A stretch of 64,000 nt of DNA from Muricauda sp. MAR_2010_75 (GTDB lineage: Bacteria; Bacteroidota; Bacteroidia; Flavobacteriales; Flavobacteriaceae): positions 3,454,501 through 3,518,500 of the forward strand of contig NZ_JQNJ01000001.1 of the NCBI RefSeq assembly GCF_000745185.1, in the 5' to 3' direction. This document shows, piece after piece, positions 53,116 to 61,597 of this stretch. Positions within the stretch are counted from its first letter, which is position 1, and the number at the start of each line of letters is the position of its first letter. The notes under the pieces are model-generated. The model saw only the letters and a program-made list of their open reading frames with translations. It had not been told where the DNA came from and searched no databases. A program made the position numbers and the translations under genes.

Positions 53116-56100
53116 ATGAAAACCAAGTCGAATATATCCATATTAAACACAGTATTGGTAATAGCAGTATTGCTGTTTTCATATTCTATACAAGGACAAG
53201 CTACTATGAGCGGTCTTGAATCGGTAGTTGTTGGTGATTCGTCCACCTATAGTCTGTCAGTAGTGGAAGGCACCGATGTACTTTGGACTGTTAACCCCAA
53301 TGGTAAAGCAACAATAATTGAAGTTAATAGTACTGGGAAATCTGCTCGTATAAGATTTGAGGAAAACGGAAACCTAAATGTTGTGGCCACAGTTTTGAAC
53401 CAGGGGGCATTTATGTACAATGTTCAGAAAGATGTGGCCGTTTCTGGAGGTGTGCCTGAAAACCCTGTGAATCCAATTATAGTCTCAAATAATTGTGGTG
53501 CTCCTATCTTGGAGCGAGGAGGTAGTGTAACAGGTTTAGGGGTGAGTTGGTATTGGCAGGGTAAGAACTCAAATGGCACCAGTACAAGCCTTGGAAGCGG
53601 TCTTAACTATACTGCGGATCAGGGCACAGGAACATATTATATAAGAGCCCGTAGTAGTGATGGGCAATGGAGTCCGGGGTCTGGGAGCGTCACAGTTTCA
53701 TCAATCAATGACTTAGATCCAGGTTCAATTTCTGGGAATCAAATTATTTGTTATAACAGTGATCCGGGTGAGATTTCCAATGTAACGTTGCCATCAGCTG
53801 GTAGTGGAGGGTATTCCTATCAATGGGAGTATTCTGATGATAATTCAACTTGGATACTAATAACGGGAGCAACAGGGGCAAGCTATGACCCCTCCACAAT
53901 TCTTATAGAAGACCGTTGGTATAGGAGGAAGGTAACCTCATGTAATGGACAAACAGATGAGACCTTACCGACAAGAATCATTGTCAAAGACCCATTAGAT
54001 CCAGGCAGCATATATGAGGTGCCCAATAAAATCTGTCTTGGTGGAGATCCATCCCCGATAACCAGTGAGCATGTACCAAGTAACAACGTTGGAGCTACTA
54101 CATACCAATGGGAGATTTCTTCAGACAGTCTGAATTGGAGCCCAATACAAGGTTCAGGAGCTAACCTACTTGACTATGATCCTCCGTCTGGATTTGTAGG
54201 ACCTAAGTGGTTCCGCAGAGTTGTTACGGCATGTGGGGTTTCAGAAGCAACCAATGCTGTTTTACTGGATACATATCCAGAATTAATGGCTGGGGAAATA
54301 GCTGGAGATCAAATCATTTGTTATGGTGATGACCCAAATCCAATTACCAGCGCAATTGATCCCAGTGGTGGAAGAGGAGCGCCATATACTTATATATGGG
54401 AAGAGTCTATCACAGGTCTGGACAATTGGACTCCAGTACAGGGAGCAAGTTCCAGCTCTGCAACCTTTGATCCTCCCCCAAACCAGACCCAAACCAAATA
54501 TTACAGAAGGGGTATAACAAAATGTGGTGGTACTGAGCTATTTGCAAGCACAATCATCATGGTAGAAGTAAGGACAGAACTACAGGGTCCAACGGGTAGT
54601 ACTTCTTTTAATACATGTATAGGTGAAACTGTATTTCTGGAATTGACACCGGACGGTAATGCGGATACAATTAGGTGGTATGATTCGGCTACCGGTGGAA
54701 CCCATTTTCATGAAGGTACGTTCTGGACAACAGAATCAATATACGAAGATGTCAGCTACTATGCATCTAGCTATAATTCTACTACGGCCTGTGAATCAAA
54801 CACCCGTGTGAAAGTGGATATCATTGAAGTTTCTCAAACAACATATTACGAGGACAGGGATGGTGATGGACTGGGAGACCCAACAGTATCAGTTGTTCAA
54901 TGTGAACAACCATTTGGATTCGTGCTGGACAATACGGATCAATGCCCAGATGTTTATAGTCTAATTAATTACTGCAGGCTTCAGGCACTTAGTGATGATC
55001 CTAATGAGCATAACTACGTGTATTCCAGGGTATATCAAGAAGAAAGTTCTGAAACCATTGATGCAGGGTTTTTTACACAAAATGATTCTTTGGTGCAGGA
55101 AATAGTTTTTTATGATGGTCTGGGACGCCCTTTTCAACAAGTAAGTATCGCACAATCACCAAATGCATTCAAGGATGACATTATCACACATATTGAATAT
55201 GACGAATATGGAAGGCAGGAAAAGGAATGGTTACCTTATGTTGATCCCGAAGGGAATTTAGGAGGTTACCGATCTCTTGCCGATTTTGATACTGAAGAAT
55301 ACTATGTGCTTAACTATCCAAATGAGATATCTACAACTAATCCTAACCCTTTTTCCCAGAAAGAATTTGAGCTTTCTCCGTTGAACAGAGTTTTAAAGCA
55401 GGCAGCCCCTGGAGAGTCTTGGGAAATGGGAAGCACACATGAGATTGAGCTTGCATATTCAACAAATACAGATGCTGATAATGTGCGACAATTTGAAGTG
55501 GACATTCCCTCGAATGGTACGATTTATGAACCTACATTAATAGAGGAAAGTGTAAACTTGGAGTATGGCGAGGGTGAGCTATATAAAAACATTACTTATG
55601 ATGAAAACCATCCGGGAACGGCAACAAAAGATCATACTGTAGAGGAATTTAAGGATAAGCAAGGTCGTGTAGTGCTCAAACGCACCTACAACAATGAGCA
55701 AGCTCATGACACCTACTATGTTTATGACAATTTTGGAAACCTTAGTTATGTACTGCCACCCAAGATGGATGCCTCCTTGACCAATATATCAACACTGCAG
55801 AACCGGATAGACGAACTAGGCTACCAATATATATATGATCACAGGAACCGTTTGGTAGAGAAAAAGTTACCGGGAAAGGGTTGGGAATATGTTATTTATA
55901 ACAAATTAGATCAACCGGTAATGACTCAAGACTCGGTACAGCGAACCAGCAATAAGTGGCTCTTCACCAAGTATGATGCCTTTGGCCGAGTGGCCTATTC
56001 GGGAATACATACACATCCAAATCCTATAAGTCGAGTTGCCATGCAAGGATATGCAGATGATACGGTTACCTACAATCAGTTTGAAGAGACTGCTGCATCG

Positions 56101-58662
56101 ACCAATTTTGGCGGAACAGAGGTGTTGTATTCTAACAATGCCATTCCGCAGAACAATATTGAGATTTTGACCATCAATTACTATGATGGTTATGATTTTG
56201 TGCCCGGTACGTTTCCCGAACCAACCAGTACGGTATTTGGAGATGTCATCAAAGGGCAAGTGACCGGATTGCCCACAGGAAGCAGGGTCAAGGTGCTGGA
56301 TGTTTCTCCTGTTAAATGGATAACAACGGCCACCTACTATGACAACAAAGCCCGTCCAATATACACGTATATTGAGAATGATTATTTGGAAACGGAGGAC
56401 GTTGTGGAGACAGATCTGGACTTTGTGGGAAAACCAGTAACCGTTCGGTCAGTTCATACTCGTGACGGCAACACAATAGTAACTATAGACAACTTTGTAT
56501 ATGACCACGTGGGCCGATTGTTGAAACAGACCCAGTGTATTGGAGATGGCACCATGGGGTATACTTGTGGTTCAGTTCCCGTGCAGGCCGACCCCATTCT
56601 TAATGAACCGGTCATCACCACGGGCAAGATCGCTACCAATAGTATTACGATTTCCCCAAGTTCTTCAGGATACACAACACTGAGCGGTACCCTTACCTTG
56701 AGGATCGATCCCAATGCCACGGGCGGGGTTGGTGGCGAGGAAGAGCTCATTGCCTATAACCAATATGATGAACTGGGCCAGTTGGAACACAAAAAAGTGG
56801 GGGGTACGCCAGATGTAGACTATGGCACAACAACTGGGCTACAGACCGTGGACTATACTTATAATGTAAGAGGATGGTTAAAACAAATCAATGAACCCGG
56901 AAATTTGGGCACGGACCTATTTGCCTTCGGAATCAATTACAATACCACGGACCATAATGGCGCTGCACTGTTTAACGGCAATATAGCCGAAACCGAATGG
57001 CAGACCGCCAATACGGACAATGCGCAGAAATGGTATGCCTATGCCTATGATCCGTTGAACAGGATTATAGGAGCCAGGGACAATACAGGGAACTATAATC
57101 TTGGGGTGTTTGATGGCTCCGGGAACATTACTGACCCGGTTACCTACGACAAGAACGGAAATATTCTCACATTGCAGCGGACGGGCCATTTAGGAGCCAT
57201 GGACAATCTAGTGTACAACTATCACAACATGGAAAACAGTAACCGCCTACAAAGTGTGGCCGACAGTGTCATTGGCTCTGAAGGTTTTGTGGATGGGGCC
57301 ACCAACCCCACGGAATATACTTATGATGGCAATGGAAACTTGATTACGGATGCCAACAAGGAAATTAGTAGCATTACGTATAACCATCTGAATCTTCTTA
57401 CAAGTATTGTTACATCTTCTGGGAATATTTCGTATGTTTATGACGCCACAGGGGCCAAATTAGAAAAAGTGACTGTTGTCACTGGTTCTTTGACAACGAC
57501 CGAGTATGCAGGTAATTTTGTGTACCAAAACAATGCCTTGCAATTCTTAAGCCAACCAGAGGGCTACGTAACGCCCAATGGTATGGGTGGGTATGACTAT
57601 GTTTACCAATATAAGGACCACTTGGGCAACATACGATTGAGTTATACCGATGGTAATAATAATGGTAGTATAGACCCCAATGCTGAAATTGTAGAGGAGA
57701 ACAACTACTACCCATTCGGCCTTAAGCACAAAGGGTACAATGACAACGGTATCTCCTCGCTTGGAAACGATGTGGCGCAGAAGTACAAAACGTACCAAGG
57801 ACAAGAGTTTACAGATGACTTTGGTCTTAATTTCCATGAGTGGAAGTACCGAATCAGTGATCCGGCAATAGGTAGGTTCTGGCAAGTGGATCCATTGGCT
57901 GAAGATTATGTGTATAATTCAACTTATGCTTTCGCTGAGAATAAACTTGGCATGGGTACAGAGCTGGAGGGTGCAGAATTGGATGTTTTTCCATGGTTGG
58001 TACAAGATGCAGTTAAGAATCCTAATGGAGTAGGAGCACATTCGATTGGTGTTGTCAATGGTCTTGGTAATAGCGTTAAAAGTACAGTAAACGCAATAGC
58101 TCATCCAGTTGAAACTGCCAAAGGTGTAGGCCAGTTTTTAGATTTAGGTTTCAAGATGCAATATGGAGGAACCCTTGACCAAGACAATATCAATACAATG
58201 GTTGGAATTGGTACTGCTGTCGAAGGCGCAATTGATGATGTTGCAAATGGTAATGGAATTGAAAGAGGTACTGTAATTGGAGAAGTTGCAGGAGCGGTAA
58301 TTGGTGCTAAAGGCGCGAATGCGGCAGTAAAAACTTTATCCGCAACGATAAAAGCCAATAAAACAACTAAAGTTTTTAGAGCTTTCGGTGGGGATTCAGG
58401 TCCTACTGGAAAATCATATACACCAATAAACCCAAATAGTGTTGAAAACTTTAGAGATGTTGCTGGATTACCATCAGGTGGTGAATTTGGAACAAATACG
58501 GCAAGGTTTATGATAGAGGGTACTGTAAAAGAGAAAAACATTTTATTGAGAAGAAAAGCTGTGAAAATGGACGGTAATCGAGGAGGTTTGCCAGAAATTG
58601 TTGTTAAAGATGCTACTAAAGTTAAAATCAAAAGGGTTTCTGGAATAAACCCTGAATATTAA
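53116..58662 (+). CDS. DUF6443/RHS repeat protein with C-terminal toxin-like domain
   Basis: 1848 residues. Signal peptide; Ig/PKD-like modules to about 490, including three ~90-residue repeats with QIICY-DP-ITS openings; a DRDGDGLGDP calcium loop; DUF6443 (about 620-760: NYVYSRVYQEES, QEIVFYDGLGRPFQQVSI). YD repeats follow to about 1490, then the RHS-associated core (YKDHLGNIRLSYTD, ENNYYPFGLKHKGYN, YRISDPAIGRFWQVDPLAEDY) ends near 1600. The last ~240 residues are unrelated: a hydrophobic helical linker, then VFRAFGGDSGPTGKSYTP, GLPSGGEFGTNTARFMI, MDGNRGGLPEIVV and VSGINPEY. This is the polymorphic-toxin position. An R...S-T...E order hints at an ADP-ribosyltransferase-like fold, but that is a guess. 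Confidence 0.88.
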   Translation: MKTKSNISILNTVLVIAVLLFSYSIQGQATMSGLESVVVGDSSTYSLSVVEGTDVLWTVNPNGKATIIEVNSTGKSARIRFEENGNLNVVATVLNQGAFMYNVQKDVAVSGGVPENPVNPIIVSNNCGAPILERGGSVTGLGVSWYWQGKNSNGTSTSLGSGLNYTADQGTGTYYIRARSSDGQWSPGSGSVTVSSINDLDPGSISGNQIICYNSDPGEISNVTLPSAGSGGYSYQWEYSDDNSTWILITGATGASYDPSTILIEDRWYRRKVTSCNGQTDETLPTRIIVKDPLDPGSIYEVPNKICLGGDPSPITSEHVPSNNVGATTYQWEISSDSLNWSPIQGSGANLLDYDPPSGFVGPKWFRRVVTACGVSEATNAVLLDTYPELMAGEIAGDQIICYGDDPNPITSAIDPSGGRGAPYTYIWEESITGLDNWTPVQGASSSSATFDPPPNQTQTKYYRRGITKCGGTELFASTIIMVEVRTELQGPTGSTSFNTCIGETVFLELTPDGNADTIRWYDSATGGTHFHEGTFWTTESIYEDVSYYASSYNSTTACESNTRVKVDIIEVSQTTYYEDRDGDGLGDPTVSVVQCEQPFGFVLDNTDQCPDVYSLINYCRLQALSDDPNEHNYVYSRVYQEESSETIDAGFFTQNDSLVQEIVFYDGLGRPFQQVSIAQSPNAFKDDIITHIEYDEYGRQEKEWLPYVDPEGNLGGYRSLADFDTEEYYVLNYPNEISTTNPNPFSQKEFELSPLNRVLKQAAPGESWEMGSTHEIELAYSTNTDADNVRQFEVDIPSNGTIYEPTLIEESVNLEYGEGELYKNITYDENHPGTATKDHTVEEFKDKQGRVVLKRTYNNEQAHDTYYVYDNFGNLSYVLPPKMDASLTNISTLQNRIDELGYQYIYDHRNRLVEKKLPGKGWEYVIYNKLDQPVMTQDSVQRTSNKWLFTKYDAFGRVAYSGIHTHPNPISRVAMQGYADDTVTYNQFEETAASTNFGGTEVLYSNNAIPQNNIEILTINYYDGYDFVPGTFPEPTSTVFGDVIKGQVTGLPTGSRVKVLDVSPVKWITTATYYDNKARPIYTYIENDYLETEDVVETDLDFVGKPVTVRSVHTRDGNTIVTIDNFVYDHVGRLLKQTQCIGDGTMGYTCGSVPVQADPILNEPVITTGKIATNSITISPSSSGYTTLSGTLTLRIDPNATGGVGGEEELIAYNQYDELGQLEHKKVGGTPDVDYGTTTGLQTVDYTYNVRGWLKQINEPGNLGTDLFAFGINYNTTDHNGAALFNGNIAETEWQTANTDNAQKWYAYAYDPLNRIIGARDNTGNYNLGVFDGSGNITDPVTYDKNGNILTLQRTGHLGAMDNLVYNYHNMENSNRLQSVADSVIGSEGFVDGATNPTEYTYDGNGNLITDANKEISSITYNHLNLLTSIVTSSGNISYVYDATGAKLEKVTVVTGSLTTTEYAGNFVYQNNALQFLSQPEGYVTPNGMGGYDYVYQYKDHLGNIRLSYTDGNNNGSIDPNAEIVEENNYYPFGLKHKGYNDNGISSLGNDVAQKYKTYQGQEFTDDFGLNFHEWKYRISDPAIGRFWQVDPLAEDYVYNSTYAFAENKLGMGTELEGAELDVFPWLVQDAVKNPNGVGAHSIGVVNGLGNSVKSTVNAIAHPVETAKGVGQFLDLGFKMQYGGTLDQDNINTMVGIGTAVEGAIDDVANGNGIERGTVIGEVAGAVIGAKGANAAVKTLSATIKANKTTKVFRAFGGDSGPTGKSYTPINPNSVENFRDVAGLPSGGEFGTNTARFMIEGTVKEKNILLRRKAVKMDGNRGGLPEIVVKDATKVKIKRVSGINPEY

Positions 58663-58688
58663 TAACAGCTAGTTTAAATAAAAATATT

Positions 58689-58859
58689 ATGAAGTATAAA
58701 GGAATGACAATAAATGAGGCTCTGTGTGAAGCTGGGGTGGAAAAGGATTTCTATAAGGCAATAGAGGAAAAAGACAAAAAAAAGGTGGTTTCTATATTAG
58801 AAAATTTAGGTCTTAATGAAAGCTCTATTAAACCAATAATTGAAGAGTTTAAATTATAA
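58689..58859 (+). CDS. 56-residue candidate immunity protein
   Basis: Starts 26 bp after the RHS stop: MKYKGMTINEALCEAGV, ending SSIKPIIEEFKL. Small, charged, apparently all-helical; no family recognised. Its place directly after the variable C-terminal domain of an RHS protein is where cognate immunity genes sit in polymorphic toxin systems, so immunity is inferred from position only. It is AT-rich like the preceding toxin segment, unlike the RHS core. Confidence 0.6.
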   Translation: MKYKGMTINEALCEAGVEKDFYKAIEEKDKKKVVSILENLGLNESSIKPIIEEFKL

Positions 58860-58878
58860 TTAAGTAATAAGCAATTAC

Positions 58879-58902
58879 GGTAATGTAGTAAGATAGTTGT
58901 TT
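58879..58902 (+). repeat. Solo IS1-type element end
   Basis: 24 nt beginning GGTAATGTAGTAAGATAG, differing at one base from the left end of the IS1-family element at 63704. No transposase adjoins it, so it looks like a remnant or a target captured with the element. Confidence 0.6.
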
Positions 58903-58921
58903 CAACTAAGTTAATAAATCA

Positions 58922-58956
58922 ACAGCAACTCTTTTTGGGTTGCTGTTTTGTTTTTA
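58922..58956 (+). terminator. Terminator downstream of the RHS/immunity genes
   Basis: ACAGCAAC-N9-GTTGCTGT followed by a T-rich run. Confidence 0.75.
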
Positions 58957-59021
58957 CAAGCTTTATTCCTTTGAGTTTTGTTGTTTGGAAACGTTTGTTT
59001 CGTTTGCGTATTCCAAAGTCT

Positions 59022-59047
59022 TTGGCACCTATATACAATATGGGACA
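59022..59047 (+). repeat. 26-bp inverted repeat, left copy
   Basis: TTGGCACCTATATACA... to ...ATGGGACA; its exact reverse complement is at 62777-62802. Slightly diverged similarity extends about 10 bp outward (CAAAG-CTTTG-like). Apart from this, the IS1 end and the terminator, the gap 58860-59223 shows nothing. Confidence 0.75.
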
Positions 59048-59223
59048 GGATAAAATGAATTTCCTGTGTTTTACCAAGAAGTAATTTTTTTTGGGAATCA
59101 TGCCCCATGGTTAGATCTCCGCTAATTCAGAAATCCAGAGCATAGGCATCTTGCCGATAGTTCAGGGCATTGTCCCTTTATCACAGAGCGTTGCGACACT
59201 TCTCCAATTCAAGCTAACATTGG

Positions 59224-59349
59224 TCAGTTATCGCCCTTCTTCTTATCAACGGATACCTTCAAAACATCATCCAACGTTCCGTTGATCTTCAGCTTCTTTT
59301 CGTACTTATTAGCACGTTCTTTTTTCTTAGAATCTTTCTTCTTTTCCAT
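59224..59349 (-). CDS. Small Lys-rich hypothetical protein (41 aa)
   Basis: MEKKKDSKKKERANKYEKK..., ending LDDVLKVSVDKKKGDN. Highly basic N-terminal helix and a short acidic-hydrophobic motif; no known domain. It starts 13 bp after the GNAT gene ends on the same strand, so it may be the third gene of that toxin-antitoxin unit. Confidence 0.5.
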   Translation of the reverse strand: MEKKKDSKKKERANKYEKKLKINGTLDDVLKVSVDKKKGDN

Positions 59350-59362
59350 ATCGTAAAGATAG

Positions 59363-59884
59363 TCAAACAGACACCAAGTTGAAATACATCAATCTTGTAT
59401 CTGACTTTTCATCTGCGCTTGACAAATATTTAAAGCCCATTTTTTCATAAAACTTCAATGAAGCTTTGTAGGCATCAACAGTTATAAATTTACAACCTGT
59501 TTTATTGTTTTCTGTGAAATATTGAATGGTAAATTGAATTATCTGCTTACCGATTCCTTTCCCCTTAAAATCATTATTTACACCAAGCCTACCTATTTTT
59601 ACCGCAGGATAACTTTTAAATTCTCCCTTTTCCTTAGGCAATAAGCTACCTACCCTTTTAATGAATTTTTTAAGATTCCCGCCACCAATGTCAGTGTGGC
59701 TAATTTTGTCATTTTGGTATGCAAAGTAAGCTATAGTATTTTCATCGTCCTGAATCAAATACGTTACAGCTAATAAAGACGAGCCATAATTCTTGGCATC
59801 ATCAAACAAAAAGCCGTTCAAATCTGCATCTCCACAGTCGAACGGCTTTATATCCATTTCAGGTATGAGCCTGATTAATTCCAA
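59363..59884 (-). CDS. GNAT N-acetyltransferase, probable toxin of a type II pair
   Basis: 173 residues. ELIRLIPEMDIKPFDCGDADLNGFLFDDAKNYGSSLLAVTYLI is the typical opening of TacT/AtaT-like GNAT toxins (CGDxDLNxFL). The acetyl-CoA loop is RLGVNNDFKGKGIGKQII (99-116), and a Tyr in FYEKMGF near 147 is in the catalytic place. Such toxins acetylate aminoacyl-tRNA. The start is TTG at 59884, because the conserved block needs these first residues; it lies 4 bp after the small antitoxin-like gene. Confidence 0.82.
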   Translation of the reverse strand: MELIRLIPEMDIKPFDCGDADLNGFLFDDAKNYGSSLLAVTYLIQDDENTIAYFAYQNDKISHTDIGGGNLKKFIKRVGSLLPKEKGEFKSYPAVKIGRLGVNNDFKGKGIGKQIIQFTIQYFTENNKTGCKFITVDAYKASLKFYEKMGFKYLSSADEKSDTRLMYFNLVSV

Positions 59885-59888
59885 AATC

Positions 59889-60047
59889 TTAGATCTTAAA
59901 TTTAGCTATGCTCTTTAATGATTCATAGCTTTTATTTATCTCTTTTTTCACTTCTTCTGACACCTTTTCCACATTGGCGTTTTCATTCACAAAATTTCTA
60001 GCGTCTTCACCATAAAGAAAAGGAGTTTCTTTAATAGGTTTTGCCAT
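59889..60047 (-). CDS. Antitoxin-like small protein (52 aa) upstream of GNAT
   Basis: MAKPIKETPFLYGEDARNFV..., ending SYESLKSIAKFKI. The MAKPIKETPxLxGxDAxxF opening is a recurring small-antitoxin N-terminus beside Bacteroidota toxins. The DNA-binding domain usual for larger antitoxins is absent. It precedes the toxin by 4 bp, the normal antitoxin-first order. Assigned from context and length, not from a confirmed family match. Confidence 0.65.
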   Translation of the reverse strand: MAKPIKETPFLYGEDARNFVNENANVEKVSEEVKKEINKSYESLKSIAKFKI

Positions 60048-60111
60048 TACGATATAGTTTTTTCATTAGGTTTAGTCGTCTAAATATAAGAATATTACAT
60101 TTAAACGGCTG

Positions 60112-60119
60112 CAAAAATA
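60112..60119 (-). promoter_or_regulatory. Candidate -7 element of the toxin-antitoxin unit
   Basis: TATTTTTG on the minus strand, 65 bp upstream of the antitoxin ATG; no good TTG partner was found. Confidence 0.35.
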
Positions 60120-60193
60120 CTTTATTTTCACTATATATTACGCTATTTCTATGCCAAAGTAACATAAAACAACGTTAAAATAACTAACGCTGC

Positions 60194-61141
60194 TTAAACA
60201 GATAAAGTATTTTCAGTCAATATTTTATAACTCAAAACACTCTCGGCATCTTCCAAAAACCCGTCAAACCTTTCCTGTGGTGTTAGTTCCCTGGTGTTGA
60301 ACCTTGCAGCAAATTCATCCAAATAGCGGCTAACGTGCTTATCGCTAACTTGATGGTAGATACCATAGATACCACGCTTTAGGATGCTCCAAAAGTTCTC
60401 TATCGTGTTTGTGTGAACATCACCATCGACATATACGCTAAGCGCATGGTTCACGCTTCCATGTGTATAGGTCTTGTGCAATTTCTTGTACACGGACGAT
60501 TGGTCGCTATAAACAGTTGAACCTTCGGGAACGTGCTTTTTGATGAATGATACCATATTCTTGGCATCTGCCCTAGGCACATACTTTAAAATCACTTTAC
60601 CGTTGCGCTCGATAAGCCCTACAATCACTTTTTTGGATTTATAGGGCTTACCCTCATTGGTAAGGTTCAAATCCTCGTCAGATCGTCTTTTGTTGTGGTG
60701 CTTGTTCTGCTCCTTTCCACCGATATAGGCTTCGTCAGCCTCTACCATTTTGCCCTCTCCTAGCATATCAGGGGATTTGCTCTTTAGCATTTCCCTAATC
60801 CGGTGAAGGACGAACCAAGCCGTTTTCTGTGTGATGTTTAACTGTGTAGCCAATTGTACGCTGCTGATTCCCTTCTTACTGGTGGTCGCCAAATAGATGG
60901 CAGCGAACCAAATACGGAAGGATATTTTACTGTTCTCAAAGATGGTCCCGACCTTAACCGTAAATTTTTTATGGCATTCTTTATCACGACATTTCCAACC
61001 CCTGTTTGTTTTGTACGGATTGGTACAGCCACAATGGGGGCATGCAGGCTCATTGCCCCAACGCAAACGCTCATAGTATTCTACGCACGTTTGTTCGTCC
61101 TTGAAGTAATCTAAAAGCTGAATGAGTGACTTGAAATCCAT
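60194..61141 (-). CDS. IS1595-family (ISXO2-like) transposase
   Basis: 315 residues, apparently intact. N-terminal zinc ribbon CPHCGCTNPY...CRDKECHKKF (Cys34, 37, 51, 56), a helix-turn-helix region (GISSVQLATQLNITQKTAWFVLHRI), then the ISXO2 DDE/DDN catalytic domain with EADEAYIGG (Asp136), VYSDQSSVYK and TNTIENFWSILKRG. Terminal inverted repeats could not be found by eye in 60048-60193 or 61142-61414, so element borders are not given. The AT-rich DNA 61142-61414 shows nothing else. Confidence 0.9.
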   Translation of the reverse strand: MDFKSLIQLLDYFKDEQTCVEYYERLRWGNEPACPHCGCTNPYKTNRGWKCRDKECHKKFTVKVGTIFENSKISFRIWFAAIYLATTSKKGISSVQLATQLNITQKTAWFVLHRIREMLKSKSPDMLGEGKMVEADEAYIGGKEQNKHHNKRRSDEDLNLTNEGKPYKSKKVIVGLIERNGKVILKYVPRADAKNMVSFIKKHVPEGSTVYSDQSSVYKKLHKTYTHGSVNHALSVYVDGDVHTNTIENFWSILKRGIYGIYHQVSDKHVSRYLDEFAARFNTRELTPQERFDGFLEDAESVLSYKILTENTLSV

Positions 61142-61414
61142 TTCTTGTACATTTTCTTACGTCAAATATATGAAATTAGTCCCAACAAACACCTAATAAT
61201 TTAAGTTAATTAGTTTTTTTAACATTTCTGTCTTGTGTAAATATTACCTTTTTTGTGAAACTTAGAAGTTAAAAATAATTTTAACTTTGATAAAATAGTA
61301 TTTATTACACTGTATTTCAATGTTTTAAATAATTTTATATCAAACATTCTCTACACAGAACATTAAATATATCTGTCCTGTCATGTTATCCTGTTAGGTT
61401 TAAATATTTTGTTA

Positions 61415-61422
61415 TATATTTG
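61415..61422 (+). promoter_or_regulatory. Candidate promoter of the hairpin/tRNA-like unit
   Basis: TATATTTG matches the -7 consensus, 14 bp before hairpin 61436. The -33 element is unclear. Confidence 0.4.
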
Positions 61423-61435
61423 TAAGGAAGAAACA

Positions 61436-61474
61436 AAAAAGGGTCTCCGACGGCAAAATCTGAAAACCCTTTTT
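61436..61474 (+). terminator. Terminator-like hairpin before the tRNA-Ile-like sequence
   Basis: AAAAAGGGT-N21-ACCCTTTTT, perfect 9-bp stem, then ATTGTG. Could end a short RNA started at 61415 or act as an attenuator. Confidence 0.55.
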
Positions 61475-61482
61475 ATTGTGAC

Positions 61483-61558
61483 GGCTACTGTAGTTTATGC
61501 AGTTAAAACAAAACTCTGATATAGTTCTGAAGCGAAGTGCAAATCCTCGCCAGTAGCC
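61483..61558 (+). pseudogene. tRNA-like sequence (anticodon position GAT)
   Basis: Folds as a cloverleaf: perfect 8-bp acceptor GGCTACTG/CAGTAGCC, TA linker, D-stem GTTT/AAAC, anticodon arm AACT-CTGATAT-AGTT-like with GAT in the anticodon place, and T-arm GCGAAG-TGCAAAT-CCTCGC (one mismatch). Pairing is too regular to be chance, but the 8-bp acceptor, T55 changed to G and a mismatched anticodon-stem end are abnormal. Either a decayed tRNA-Ile or a tRNA-mimicking RNA. Confidence 0.5.
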
Positions 61559-61597
61559 TTATTTATTTGATGTAAATATACAAAAAAATACAATGTC

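Noticed and set aside
49603..58662. One RHS gene split by a frameshift
   Set aside because: Each half has its own signal peptide and complete N-terminal domain, so they are two genes.
48081..58662. Type IX secretion cargo
   Set aside because: None of the three large exported proteins ends with a recognisable T9SS C-terminal sorting domain.
60048..61300. Terminal inverted repeats of the IS1595 element
   Set aside because: Short similarities such as ATTAGGT-TTAG exist on both sides but are too weak to define ends.
61436..61558. T-box or other leader switch for the winged-helix gene
   Set aside because: No T-box sequence (AGGGTGG...-type) and no specifier-loop architecture; the fold is closer to a tRNA itself.
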